A stretch of DNA of 64,000 nt from NCBI GenBank assembly GCA_026182355.1, contig JAPFBL010000227.1, positions 271,001 to 335,000 of the forward strand, given 5' to 3'. Within the stretch, counting starts at the first letter, position 1. Every line of letters begins with the position of its first letter. The notes below the pieces were generated by a model that saw only the letters and a program-made list of their open reading frames with translations, did not search any database and was not told the origin of the DNA. This document shows, in pieces, positions 47,952 to 58,694 of this stretch. This DNA is from Hermatobates lingyangjiaoensis (lineage: Eukaryota; Arthropoda; Insecta; Hemiptera; Hermatobatidae). A program made the position numbers and the translations under genes.

Positions 47952-47952
<1 letters not shown>
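47101..47952 (+). mobile_element. PLE-derived unit with inverted FB-D terminal repeats
   Basis: The left repeat (about 47138-47190, -) and right repeat (47899-47949, +) are inverted copies of ACGAGTTCGAGATTAACAAA... . The right repeat is preceded by CTCCTGAAGACGGATTACCC and GAAAATTTGAG. Between them lie a 58-codon endonuclease tail and a ~400-nt T/C-rich 3' region. It links family FB-D to PLEs independently of the FB-C units. Confidence 0.82.
47192..47365 (+). pseudogene. PLE GIY-YIG endonuclease C-terminal tail
   Basis: CVAIHAKSHGLSFNDCF, VQILRQIP, TVTLRASEEAHIWLL and APGLNLKR align block by block with the ends of the fragments at 46401 and 59982. The GIY-YIG half itself is missing; the fragment joins directly to the terminal repeat. 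Upstream codons in the same frame (from 46994) are terminal-repeat sequence, not protein homology. Confidence 0.82.
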
Positions 47953-47993
<41 letters not shown>

Positions 47994-48003
47994 ATATTGA
48001 TAT

Positions 48004-48046
48004 AAACTAGAATTTAAAAAAGAACACATAGAAAGGAAACCACTTT
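48004..48046 (-). repeat. FB-M fragment
   Basis: AAACTAGAATTTAAAAAAGA and ACACATAGAAAGGAAACCAC, identical to the start of the copy at 5791, truncated before the core. Confidence 0.7.
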
Positions 48047-48160
48047 CGAAAAATCGTTTCTCTAATTGTCAATATTGATATATATATATATGTATATATA
48101 TATAAATTTGGGGAGCAATCCTTCTTTATTCATGCCACAGTACAAAGGTCTTTCAACAAA

Positions 48161-48191
<31 letters not shown>

Positions 48192-49689
48192 AAGAAAAAC
48201 TTAAATTTTTAAATGAAATAGACTGAGAAGAAGAATAAGGGATGTTAAAAGTCTGAAGTTAGATAAACTTGTAAAAATGACAATATTGTGAAAGGAATTC
48301 TATTTAGTAATGAAATTTTTAATGAACATCCTTATACCAAAGAGGTTGATACTAACCATTGGATTTAATAAGGGATATAGCAAGAGTTTCGGAAGTTTAA
48401 ACATTAGCCCGTACAGAATTGGTTTCTTTCACACCAGGCAAATATAGATATATAGAGGCGGTTAGCAGATTCCTTTATTTATAAGGGTCCAGTTGGATAA
48501 CTACTGAACTGCCCTTGAGATTCTAGTTTACGCTCATTGTTACAGATAGTGGTATCCCTTGATCCTAATAAGCCACCTTCACCCCAAATTGAAAAGGGTT
48601 GCCCCACTAATATTTAACCTACGACAGGTCTCGCTAAAATCAATAACAAGCCACCCTTCGTCCTTTCATCCAGCAAGGCGTTTTTATTTTTCTTTCTCTC
48701 TTTTATTACCTTTATATTACTTGGACCTTTGAAGGGAACTTGTTCTGAGGGAGAAAGTTTATTATTTAGTGCCGCTTTATTAAATACTACCACGAGCTTA
48801 TTGTAGCACACACTACAATAATTTACCTTTTCTCTAAGTAGGCTCAATATATTGTGGCTGAGTAAGTAAGATAATATTAGTCAGTCGATATTTCCTCTTT
48901 CAACTCCTATACATTTATGTAACTCTCATACTCGTACTCTATGCGACCTATACAACTTGAATTTTAGTTCTTTGTCCTCATTTATTTGTAACCCTATTTC
49001 GAAATATAAAACAACAAATTATATCATCTTCTGCTCTACTAAAATTGGCAGAATTGTCCACAGAGAAAGCACAGAATCGCAAATTGTTCAACTTTTTCTT
49101 GAAATGATAATATAATGATAGACATAATCGCCGAAAAGTATAGAAACACTAAAAGTAATATAACAAATAAGAACATACCTTGATGGACAACTTCATCAAG
49201 TGATTTGTTTGAATCTAATAAATGATCTTATTTATTGTTCATAATAAAATATTACTATCACGGCTAGATATATATATAAAAATCCCTCAGCGCAACGATA
49301 GCTAAAAATTAAAACGTAAACCACTGACAAAAGCCATTTTTGATATTTGGAATTGTTCTCACAATTTTAGAAATTTCAAATGCGTTACAAAAAAATATTA
49401 CGAAAAATTTGTAGTAAATAATCAAATTTGTAATGAATTTTGTGTTTTCAAATTTTTTCTGTTTCTTTGTTTTGAAAATTTTGAATTCAAATATTAAGTA
49501 ATCAATTCCTTTACATATTTATTTGCTTATAACATTTTACAAATGTATTTGTTGATGTTATTTACAAAGTCATCTATATAGAGCTCTTCATTTGTATATA
49601 ACAGTACTAATTTGGTTCGCTAGTGCCTTAGTAGTAAGTATCTATAAAGTGAATTTGATCAAAAAAAAAAAAAAAAATCGTAGAGATCT

Positions 49690-49722
<33 letters not shown>
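48047..49722. other. Intronic stretch
   Basis: Contains TA runs (48066-48104, 48164-48188) and AT-rich sequence; no recognised gene. Confidence 0.4.
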
Positions 49723-49726
<4 letters not shown>

Positions 49727-49860
49727 CATAGAATAGAACAGATTAAGTCACTACAGAACTCACTTCGAAATATCAAAGTGAGTTCTGTAGTGACTTTATC
49801 TGTTATGTTCTATATCTTGATGTGTTTATTGTCCATACAAACCTTTCATTTTATTCGAAG
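49723..49860. mobile_element. FB-C short fold-back
   Basis: CACTACAGAACTCACTTCG meets its inverse CGAAATATCAAAGTGAGT and TTCTGTAGTGAC directly; the hairpin core has been lost. The right side continues into GTGTTTATTGTCCATAC as at 47040. Confidence 0.78.
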
Positions 49861-49866
49861 TATATA

Positions 49867-49976
49867 TATTTAAAAACGTTATGTCCGATTTCATTTTACT
49901 TAACTTTGTTGAATGTTTGGAGAAATATTGAACAAAGTTACGTAAAATGAAATTGGTCATAACGTTTTTAAATATA
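49867..49976. repeat. FB-Q inverted repeat
   Basis: Arms TATTTAAAAACGTTATGTCC and inverse with about 20 nt between. Only one copy seen. Confidence 0.7.
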
Positions 49977-50049
49977 TCTATTCAAGAAGGACCGCTTACA
50001 ACTTTTAGGAATATGTATATAACAGTATTTCTTTTCTATGGATGTTTCT

Positions 50050-50320
50050 TCTAGCTTCAAACAATACAACATCTTTAAGCCGACGATTCGTCTATAATTG
50101 TAGACATATTCGGGGGGGGGGGGGGGGGGGGTACATCAATGTAGAATTTAATTACAGTAACATGAACAAATTTTATAAGTTACATTATTTATAACTGTAA
50201 TTAAATTTTGTATTGATATAGCCTTGAAGATGTTTACAAATATGGACAAAACGTCGGCTTAAAGGTGTTATATTGTTTCAAGCTAAACCAAATCTCGATA
50301 CAAAAAAATAGTGTTAAATA
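50050..50320. mobile_element. FB-J fold-back element with G20 run
   Basis: Arms CTTCAAACAATACAACATCT...AAGCCGACG and inverse. An inner pair surrounds AATTTAATTACAGT. The + arm reads TTGAAGA, T, hairpin GTTTA/TGGAC, AAAAC. A run of 20 G (50112-50131) interrupts the left arm. Confidence 0.78.
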
Positions 50321-50659
50321 GTTGTGGCTGAGATTACAAAATATATTTTTTAATCACATTTCAACTATTATCCAAAGTTTTCATTCCTCACGTTGATCAC
50401 AACCATGTTCAACATTATGAAATCCTTTAACTTTCAATTGGATATCATTTGGACATTTCTATAGTACGTTAGTACAAACATACATATATGCATGATTTTT
50501 GTATTTATATATTCTGTGATAAATATGTTTAACCATAATAAGATTTTTATCAATTAATTGCAATGCTAATTAATGCTCCAGTTATTAATTAATTAATTAA
50601 TTGAATAATTAGTCAAAATAAATAAAATACATAGTTTGTAAACTATATTGTTTTTTCAG
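50321..50659. other. Intron 3' end before the Ig3 second exon
   Basis: AT-rich; ends in the TTTTTTCAG acceptor. A TTAATTAATTAATTAATTG run lies near 50587. Confidence 0.5.
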
Positions 50660-50809
50660 GTGCGAAATATGAACCCCATCTGATGGACAACGCATACAAG
50701 GTGCACATGAAACTGACAATAAACACCGTCAGCGACGAGGACTACGGGTCTTACAAATGCGTCTCCAAGAACTCTCTTGGAGACACAGACGGGACCATCA
50801 AAGTTTATC
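50660..50809 (+). CDS. Exon: second half of Ig3, DIP/lachesin-like IgSF protein
   Basis: This 150-nt exon lies between TTTTTTCAG and GTAAAT and is phase 1 at both ends. It starts GAKYEPHLMDNAYKVHMKL and continues with the F-strand DYGSYKC, which holds the second Ig3 cysteine. It ends with SKNSLGDTDGTIKVY. The KNSLGDTDGTI sequence closing the domain is a hallmark of this family. It pairs with the exon at 35387 to complete Ig3, so the Cys-Trp-Cys set of that domain is intact. The last nucleotide (C) combines with CC of the next exon to give Pro. Confidence 0.92.
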
Positions 50810-51329
50810 GTAAATATCAACTGCTATTGTGTTTATTCGATAAACTCATTAACAATCTGCATTGTTTAGTTAGAATTATAATCATAAATATTTATTTTAT
50901 ACAGAAATATTCAGAAAACGATTGTTGAACATTGTATTATTCGTTTGTAATATGATAATCTTCAACTTCACTTTTATTATATAGTTGAACAGTAATATTA
51001 TTTTGAATATAAATAAAAAATATATGAATTCAAATAGAACTGAAGCCATAATCAAATATGGAATAGAAACATTGTTATAAAATATAAAGGAGTTTTTATT
51101 AAATAAATTTAATAGAATAAATATTTCATACATTGTAGGGGATTGTATAGTTATTTGGAGCACAATTACTGTGCATAGTGCTCAAAACGGCTAACAAATA
51201 GTTTTCAGTTCCTGACCCGTTCTTGACCGAACAATGAATTCTGCTTCTTACTCCAAATAAAATTACTCATTCATCCCATTATATTAAAAAGTATTTTTTC
51301 AAAATATTTCGCTTTCCCGTACTACATTG
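50810..51329. other. Intronic stretch
   Basis: No element recognised. Confidence 0.45.
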
Positions 51330-51400
51330 TGCAGTTTACAATGTATGAAGACCTTGACAAAGATCGTTAGTGGTTGAATGATGTTGGCCCCTCAATATAA
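51330..51400 (+). repeat. FB-A decayed remnant
   Basis: TTGACAAAGATCG, TTAGTGGTTGAATGATG then GGCCC follow the FB-A order CTGACGAAGACCG, TTACGGTTGAAAGATC with many changes. Confidence 0.4.
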
Positions 51401-52792
51401 ATACTAATATAGTTTATATTTAATATAGTAAGTAACAAAGAAAAAAATCTCTAAGGAAATTATTTTTCATAGAAACTGTAGCAATATTCAAAACATAGAT
51501 CATAGATATGTTGCATGAGTGCTGATGGGTAAATTAGAAAAAACCCATCTATGTTAAGAAGCTCTATGTTAAACCTCTTCGTAGAGGCTTGTCTGTTATT
51601 ATCCTTACGTACAAGCTTATCTACATTAGGGGTTACGAAGTGGATCAGTCAAACAACATGGACGTTGATGAAGTTTAGCATTCGTACATGAGTGACTATT
51701 ACTGGTGTAAGAAAAGAGATTACTAAGGTTGGGAGGATTTATGTAATCAATGGGGATATATAGAAAAAGTGGAATGTACTGACATGCAGTCAACTTAAAG
51801 ATACACACCTCCACTTTAACTTCTTTAAAAGAAAATCATAGATTGTAGAGTGTAATCATAAATTATTCTTTCCTGTAAACCGAAATTTTAGTATCTTGCT
51901 CTTCTCCTTTCAGTGAGCTTGCCAACTATATCATCACCTTCTTCATATCCCCAAACATCAACGCATACCTAAAGTAACCGTCTGTGTTTTCTTTTATTTT
52001 TCTTTTACTTTTCTTCAATATAAACACTTACTTACGGTAAGATAAAATTTTTTTGAAAAAATAAATCAACTTTTGAGATTTTTTTGATATTGCTCTCACT
52101 TTTTTGATAAAAATCACTGTGGGTTATAGCTTCTTAGTTGAAATTAATAAGAATAGTATTCTATGATTCCAAAGTGTCTTTCAGTTCTAATAGTTTAGAA
52201 AAATTTTCGGTAATATTGATAAATTATCTTTTTAATAGACCTGATCAAGTTGATGCGTAAAAAAACAGAACTTTTAGGAGATAATTACTAAATCTGATCA
52301 AATTTGACTAAAGTGTTAAGCGAAAATCAGAGATTTATACTTTGGCAAATCATTGAATGTAAACTTTCACAACTTGACGTCTATATTAGACTGGGGTTTG
52401 TGATATGTATGAGGATATTATTGGTTTTGTTGTTTATTCATTTAAGGCTGTTATTGCTCGAATTAATAACCTCTAGAGAAGGTAATAGTAAATAATTTAT
52501 ACATTTTCTTAACAAGTTGAAGTGAATTTAGTTTCTATGAAGTGTATATTTATAACTAGATAAACAAAAGTTGTGTGGTGTCTCATATTTTCTCAAAGTG
52601 CCTCTCTTCTTAATTATTAAACAACAATTAATGACAAACAGCATACCTAATAATATTGAAATAGTATTTGAATATCTTAATGGAATAGTCTACCAATCTG
52701 ATTTTAGAACAGTAGAAAATAAGATAAACACTGGTGAATGAGGCCTTATTTACAATTATATTTCTTGCTTTTCGTCGTTACCTCAGAGGTTA
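51401..52792. other. Intronic stretch
   Basis: Short ORFs only, none with a recognised family. Confidence 0.4.
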
Positions 52793-53008
52793 GTATTATT
52801 AATATTAAACATATATTATACTGTCTTACCTCATACACTGCTGCTGTAGCTCTCGGACCGGTTTTGGGTGTCACCCATCTTCAACAAGAACTGATCTCGC
52901 AACAAGATTAGTTCTTGTTGAAGATGGGTGACACCCGAAACCGGTCCGAGAGCTACAGCAGCAGTGTACGAGGTAAGACAGTATATTATATGTTTAATAT
53001 TAATAATT
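52793..53008. mobile_element. FB-H fold-back element, copy 2 (young)
   Basis: Arms of about 100 nt (TATTATTAATATTAAACATA... ; GTCTTACCTC; CTGCTGCTGTAGCTCTCGGA) are nearly identical inverted copies around a ~16-nt loop. The + arm has TTGAAGA (52918-52924), T, perfect hairpin GGGT/ACCC with loop GAC, and GAAA (52937-52940). GAGGTAAGAC, donor-like, follows near the end. It lies within 310 nt of the exon at 53314. Confidence 0.9.
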
Positions 53009-53313
53009 ATATTTCCCATAAAAAGAATATGTAGTAGTGAGTGACAATTTCTTTGTCGACTAACATGAGACTATATGTTAGCTATTACTACACTCAGTAT
53101 TCAGTACATATAATATGTGCATATTTGTCTACCAGCATTTCTTATTTTCACATTCTTACTGGTTTACCTTAATGTATATTAATTAATGTATATTGATTGA
53201 ATTTTTCATGTCCAAGAACTCAATAGTACTCTTGAGATAATTTTTTATCTTCATCTACATATCAATGTTAGAAAAGTGTATTAGAATTTATGTTTAATGG
53301 GAACTTTTTTCAG

Positions 53314-53358
53314 CCATTCCCAGGCCTGACAACCCTACTCGACGACCCAGCTATAAAG
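53314..53358 (+). CDS. 45-nt microexon: post-Ig3 juxtamembrane linker
   Basis: After a pyrimidine tract ending TTTTTTCAG, 45 nt stay in frame (2 nt + 14 codons + 1 nt) up to a GTATTC donor. The peptide is IPRPDNPTRRPSYK, proline- and arginine-rich. It follows directly on GTIKVYP, where family members have a short Y-x-IP-R/T-P linker before the GPI-anchor or membrane segment. Phase 1 on both sides fits the rest of the gene, and such symmetric small exons are often optional. The downstream anchor exon was not found before the window ends. Confidence 0.72.
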
Positions 53359-53959
53359 GTATTCTACTTCTAACTATAGAACACAATTCACTTTCATTAG
53401 GATTATTACAATTTTATACTAATTTATTCATGGTTTTAATAATACTTCATAAAGAAACTAGTTGTTTTCATTTTTGTTTTTTTTTCAATTGTACAAGAGT
53501 TTTTTGTCCTAGTACAAACATACCTGGTTAATACTGACGGTATTTTGCTTGCTTTGGGACTTGATTAGTGGCCTTTTTTGATTATTATAAAAACTATTCA
53601 CTACCAGTAGTGGCATAGCAACATTTACTAATGCCACTATTAAGTGAGTCATTAAGTTCTTTTTCACTAGAAATGATTCTTACCACTTTGAACTCAATTT
53701 CACTCATTGTGAGTTCGGTACCAGTCTAGTAGTGAAGAAGATTATTTCGATTTGCTAGTATTTTCAGTGATTGTTGTTGTGTTGTGTAATAAAATATTGG
53801 TACATCTTGTACGTGTCCATGCCCCGTACAACTGGAACTCATAGACAAACAAGAACTGCACACATGAAGAACAGCTGGCTCTAAATAAATACTGGTATCT
53901 TTTTTTATTGTTTAAACCGATCCCCTAGTAGGTGATAACGTCAACCATTTACCGGCTTT
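53359..53959. other. Intron after the microexon
   Basis: No anchor-encoding exon recognised. Confidence 0.45.
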
Positions 53960-54116
53960 TTGACATTGGGAGTTCTAAATTTAGCCTAACTCAAGTGCAT
54001 TTCGAGTAGAGATCTTTAACGAGTACCTGACTCGTACAGGCTCGGTACTGACGGCTTAACATCCTCTCCGAGGGACGACGTACTGAGATTTATTCACCTC
54101 TGGCGTGAATAAATCG
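53960..54116 (-). mobile_element. tRNA-derived SINE, copy 5, lacking the tRNA head
   Basis: The body blocks AATTTAGCC-like, GAGATCTTTAACGAGTACCT, CCGAGGGACGACGTACTGAG and ATTTATTCACC are in the same order as in 29070-29394. It stops at AATAAATCGA, where the tRNA head should follow, and is joined directly to FB-M sequence. Confidence 0.8.
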
Positions 54117-54200
54117 ACTCGTATCTATCTACCTGATGATGAGGCCATCGAAATATAGTAGTCAATTTCTGTTTCATTTCGGTGTGTTCTTATTGTAAAT
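54117..54200 (+). mobile_element. FB-M solo arm
   Basis: CTGATGA (54133-54139), T, GAGGCCATC, GAAA (54150-54153), ATATAGTAG and TTCTGTTTCATTTCGGTGTG. It fuses with the truncated SINE on its left. Confidence 0.65.
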
Positions 54201-55780
54201 ATAGTCTATTTAGTTCGTGAAATAGTTTCATTTAATTGGATAATAATTAAAATGATTTACAATTAAAAAAAATATACTGTCTAATTATAAATTAATAGGA
54301 CAGCCCCAACATCATTTTCATCTCTGGAATTTTGTGAAAATATTTTTTTATTCTTCTAATTTAGAATTTTTAATAGAATCCACACCTAATATGACTGTTT
54401 AAAGAATGAATCTAATAATTCTTGCATGACATACCTCAGTATATGGTTGCCCATATTAGCTTATTGCATTCTTCTGACTGAAAAATATATGTAATTAAAT
54501 TCCTATTAATTTTTGGAAACAAGAGGTTTCACCCAAAATTGTAAAAATCGGTGTTTTCCTACCACCTGGAACGGAATTTCTTTGATGATTAAAAACCCAA
54601 TTTCTCAGAAAATAACAGATTGAAGACATGGCTTATCATACAATCTCTTGCATTTCGTGCACTAACTCATTGGTCCACACAATCAGACGGTGCTATCAAA
54701 AACTAATTTATTTTTGAGCTGTGTTTTCAAAGTGTTGATATTTATATTTACTGAAATTACTTGAGTCAACTAATTGTACAATTTCAACAAAGATATGAGA
54801 TGAAAATCATCCAGATATACCGGGATTTAATGCATCATTAGCCGTTTACCTCCTTAATATCCTCGCATGGATAGTATTGATATTTAGACTTTGTTCCTTT
54901 AACTATTTTTACAACTAATACATTTTTTTTAACTTTTAATTATAATTTTCCCTCTTAAGTTTTGGTTATATTACTTTAACTCCAGAATATTACTGCAGGT
55001 GAAAATCCTGCTATAATAGATTAATATTTAAAACTTCTATTAATGTTAATACAAATAAAATGAGCAAAAAAATTGATGAAGAAAATAGAGAAAAATGATT
55101 TTCTAGGAGAACAACTGAGAGGAGAAATAACCCATTGCTGTGAAAATAATAAAGATGCATCTAGTTTATTACAAAATATCACACAGATGTAATCAAACTG
55201 CACAACCGTCACGATATAACAAATATTTAACGTTAATATAATTGAAACTGATTTGTAGTTATTTTTAAAAAATATTATTTGAGAAAGTAGAAAATGGAAT
55301 AACTCATGAAGACAAAATGGTAACGTGGCATTTCATAAATTTCAACATCTCCCGAAAAACGCAGATAGGATATTTCTACCATCACAATACTTTAGACATT
55401 TGACTTCTTTTTCTTATTAAAACTGATTTTTAATATCATTCAATACTGACACAACCACTTAGAAGACATTTATATGTGCTGCATTCCAGGAAGAAATATG
55501 GAACGCAACGGTGCAACATGAAAATATATGTAAATCGTAAACTCATGTTCAAATGTAATACCCAGAAAAAACTGAAACTCAATTTGATTCACCTTCTTCA
55601 ATAAAATTCATCATCTTCATTGGCTATATATTTCTGCCACAGATTGATGAATATTCATATATATATAAAAAATGTTTTTAAACTTTTTTAGAGTTTTTGG
55701 TCTAAATAGTAAAAAGCAAAAATTAGAAACTTTTGCTATTTACTGTGTACCTATAGTATACTTTGAAACATATATATATG
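54201..55780. other. Unassigned AT-rich stretch
   Basis: No recognised gene, exon or repeat. Confidence 0.4.
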
Positions 55781-56060
55781 CACTTTTTCGATGAAAATAC
55801 GATCCGAAATGGACAAATACAGTTCAATGTACATAAAGAAACATAGAGAAATTAAAAACACACACTCACAGTCTCTAATTTTTGGTTGAACCGTCTTCAG
55901 GAGAGAAGAGAGAGGGAAACCAAGCGCGCTGGTACAGAGACGCACTGCACCAGTGCGCTTAGTTTCCCTCTTTTATCTCTCCTGAAGACAGTTCAACCGA
56001 AAATTAGAGACTGTGGGTGTGTGTTTTTAATTTCTCTATGTTTCTTTATGTACATTGAAC
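55781..56060. mobile_element. FB-E fold-back element (best preserved)
   Basis: Arms CTTTTTCGATGAAAATACG, TTCAATGTACATAAAGAAAC and TAGAGAAATTAAAAACACAC with inverses. The + arm has CTGAAGA (55982-55988), C, AGTTCAACC, GAAA (55999-56002) and ATTAGAGACTG. The left arm, read on -, keeps GGTTCAACC-type pairing and a GTGAGT hexamer (55864-55869). Confidence 0.87.
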
Positions 56061-56076
56061 TATATATATAAATATT

Positions 56077-56312
56077 CTTAATAAATGGAAAGACGATCCA
56101 AACTGGACACAATACGAGTTCAAAATTAAAGAAGAGTAACCAAAGAGTAAAGAAGCACACTTACAAACTCAAATTTTCGGATAGTTGGCAAGTAACCCTT
56201 GGGTTACTTTCCGTTGCGTCTACAACGAGCTTGATCTCCCTTTCTCTTACTCCTGAAGACGGATTGCCCGAAAATTTGACTTTGTAAGTGTTTCTTTACT
56301 CTTCTTCAATTT
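56077..56312. mobile_element. FB-D fold-back element, copy 3
   Basis: Arms CCAAACTGGACACAATACGA, GTTCAAAATTAAAGAAGAGT and inverse. The + arm has CTCCTGAAGACGGATTGCCC then GAAAATTTGACTTTG. The left-arm core is partly deleted. Confidence 0.82.
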
Positions 56313-56336
56313 TTAACAATATATTGTATATATACT

Positions 56337-56450
56337 GTAGCAGTTTGCTTCTCATCGCGAATACTTCGCAATTCTTCCGATGACAACGGATGTCGACATA
56401 TCGAAGTGAGTTCTGTAGTGTCTTTCTGTGTTCTTTAATATGTGTCAAAC

Positions 56451-56453
<3 letters not shown>
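56337..56453 (+). mobile_element. FB-C solo arm
   Basis: CAGTTTGCTTCTCATCGCG, CCGATGA with hairpin region ACAACGGATGTCGACATATC, and GAAGTGAGTTCTGTAGTGTC. It directly follows FB-D copy 3. Confidence 0.8.
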
Positions 56454-56482
<29 letters not shown>

Positions 56483-56483
56483 C

Positions 56484-56659
56484 GATCAAAACAGAATATG
56501 AAATGGGAAAACAAGACTAAGATCTCCCAACCGTAACAAGCGGTCTTCATCAGAGTCAAAAACCCAACTCACTCTGGGTTGGAAGATCTTAGTCTTGTTT
56601 TCTCATTTCATATTGTGGTTTGATCATTGATTTTTATTTTACGTGTTTATATGAAATCT
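56484..56659. mobile_element. FB-A fold-back element with lost core
   Basis: The left arm is intact (GATCAAAACAGAATATG... to CAGAGTCAAAAACCCAAC). The right arm lacks CTGACGA and joins at CTGGGTTGGAAGATCTTAG. Terminal tail ACGTGTTTATATGAAATC. Confidence 0.82.
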
Positions 56660-56714
56660 ATATATATATATATATATAAGTATAAAATGACATCAAGTCT
56701 TCTTGAAGGCAGAT

Positions 56715-56854
56715 TTTGTTGAAGTGCAGCGCATCTCCGGCATTTTCGACTTTAAAACAATGATGTTTCATTTTCCTGACAGTTTTTATTGTACTATCAG
56801 GCGACTGTAACAGCTTTGTTTTTAAGTCGTGAATGGCGGAGCTGCTGTAACTTC
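56715..56854. mobile_element. FB-K fold-back element
   Basis: TTGAAGTGCAGCGCATCTCC and TTTTCGACTTTAAAACAA face inverses TTGTTTTTAAGTCGTGAATG and GCGGAGCTGCTGTAACTTC. Single copy in the window. Confidence 0.7.
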
Positions 56855-56880
56855 AATAATATATATATATATAAATATAA

Positions 56881-57033
56881 AGATTTCACATAAAAACGTG
56901 AATCGTCAAAGCGGTCTTCGTCAAAGTCAAGAACCCAAAAACTCAGTTGGGTTTTTGACTCTGACGAAGACTGCTTGTTACAGTTGAAAGATCTTAGTCT
57001 TGTTTTCCCATTTTCTTATTGTGGTTTGATCAT
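56881..57033. mobile_element. FB-A fold-back element with compensatory stem
   Basis: The left arm is shortened. The + arm has CTGACGA (56961-56967), A, GACTG/CAGTT and GAAA (56986-56989). Relative to the usual GACCG/CGGTT, one C-G pair has become T-A on both sides. Confidence 0.85.
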
Positions 57034-57052
57034 ATATATATATATCTATATC

Positions 57053-57109
<57 letters not shown>
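57034..57109. repeat. (AT)n microsatellite, long
   Basis: About 75 nt of TA repeats with two small interruptions, starting directly at the FB-A end. Confidence 0.92.
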
Positions 57110-57110
<1 letters not shown>

Positions 57111-58179
57111 CTATTAGAGAAATCACAATATTGAGGGCAATTTGTAACTTCTTTAATAATTCTTAAGGAGAGTAAGGAGTTATCGAAGAGGTGTGGGTTA
57201 TCTGAATTCAAAATATAACTTATCAGTTATGCATATCAGTCTTAAAAATATTAGGAATAGTTTGTATTTAAACAAGAAAGTGCGTGGTTACAGCATCATC
57301 ACATTCATAAAGGTATTCTGATGCTGTCTTATATTCAATCATTCCAATGAATACCAATTAAATTTACGAATCATATTAAAAGAAGAATTGAGCAAAAATT
57401 GTATCTCCAATTCTGACAATGAACTAACTCGCTAGGGCTTTTTTCATCCAATAAAAGGAAGGAAAAAAATTCCGGTGGAATAACTTAACCTGAAGGTAGG
57501 CCTTAAGTTAGTTCCCCTTCGAAGAAGTCCATTGACAATGAATCATATCTTTTGTCAGCAGAAGGGCTCCCGGCTCCGAGTCCTCCCTTAAAACGATCTT
57601 GGGCCCCAATCAACTTCTTCCTCTTCTGTACACCAGCTCAATAACAACTAGTATGCAAAGGCAATTTTGATTCTTGGAAGGGTAGCAATTTCCAATATAA
57701 TAATATATATGTTTTAAATAAAATTGAACCAAAATTATTTATTTTTCCCGGGATTTATATTACTAATCTTAAACAGGGTAAGCAGCTGTTTCAAATACAG
57801 GCTTGTTACATGAAATTTACCAACCGTTAAGGAGAACAGCTTTTCTTGGCATTGTGGAACCACAATTTGCCCAAATAAATATTTACTATAAAAGTGACAT
57901 TAGAAACATAAATTGAAACCATTTAATTTTGGACGGTATGACCAAAAACTTGTCATATTAATAAATACAAATCACATGATATACTTAACCGGAAATTTCA
58001 AAATGTGACCTTTGACTGTTTTCCTAGTTACTGTCCTCAGCTAATGTATGGAAAAAAAGAGTATTCCACTTTGTATTTTATAGTGGAATATACAAAGTGG
58101 AATACTCTTATCGAACAAGAAAGTGAAAAATACCTTATGTCAAAAGGAATGAATAGAAAGATATTGAGGAAATTCAAAA
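57110..58179. other. Unassigned stretch with a short palindrome
   Basis: No gene recognised. A GC-richer patch is at about 57470-57620. A local inverted repeat AAGAGTATTCCACTTTGTAT / inverse lies at 58059-58110. Confidence 0.4.
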
Positions 58180-58546
58180 AATGATTTTTCCACACAAAAA
58201 GAAGTTTCATATGAAAACTAACAACGCACTCCGAACACTTAGTGTTCTTCTTCAGGTTGAAATATAAAATATATACATATCAGTGACCTTTAAGAACATC
58301 AGAGTGAACTATTTGAAATTAACTCTGATTTCCTTAAAGCTCACAGATATGCATTTTTTTAGTTCTGGTTAAAAGACAGCTTTCTATCAAGAATTTTTTT
58401 AGTTGTAAACCTGAACAAGAACACTAAGTGATTGAAACTTGTTAGTTTTCATATTAAACTTGTTTTTTTTTGTAGAGACGTAATTTCCTGAAATTCCTCA
58501 ATATGAGTAAATACCACACTATAACAGATTACACAAGTAATGAATA
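58180..58546. mobile_element. FB-G fold-back element, copy 3
   Basis: Left AACTAACAACGCACTCCGAAC, ACTTAGTGTTCTTCTTCAGG; right CCTGAACAAGAACACTAAGTG with a mutated core. Right flank CCTCAATATGAGTAAATACC as in copy 2. Confidence 0.8.
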
Positions 58547-58600
58547 AGACAGTGACATGCTGAGGTCAGAAGCGTATTGTTGTCAATACTATAGTATATA

Positions 58601-58677
58601 TCAATGATCAAACAACAATATGAAATGGGAAAATGGTTTGATCATTGATTGATATTTCACGTGTTTATGTGAAATCT
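58601..58677. mobile_element. FB-A miniature fold-back (core deleted)
   Basis: AATGATCAAACAACAATATG and GGTTTGATCATTGATTG are separated by only about 12 nt; the whole hairpin core is gone, leaving the tips. Confidence 0.75.
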
Positions 58678-58694
58678 TTTAATATATTATATAT

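Noticed and set aside
48614..48847. 77-codon minus-strand ORF in the intron
   Set aside because: No family motif or splice context; likely chance.
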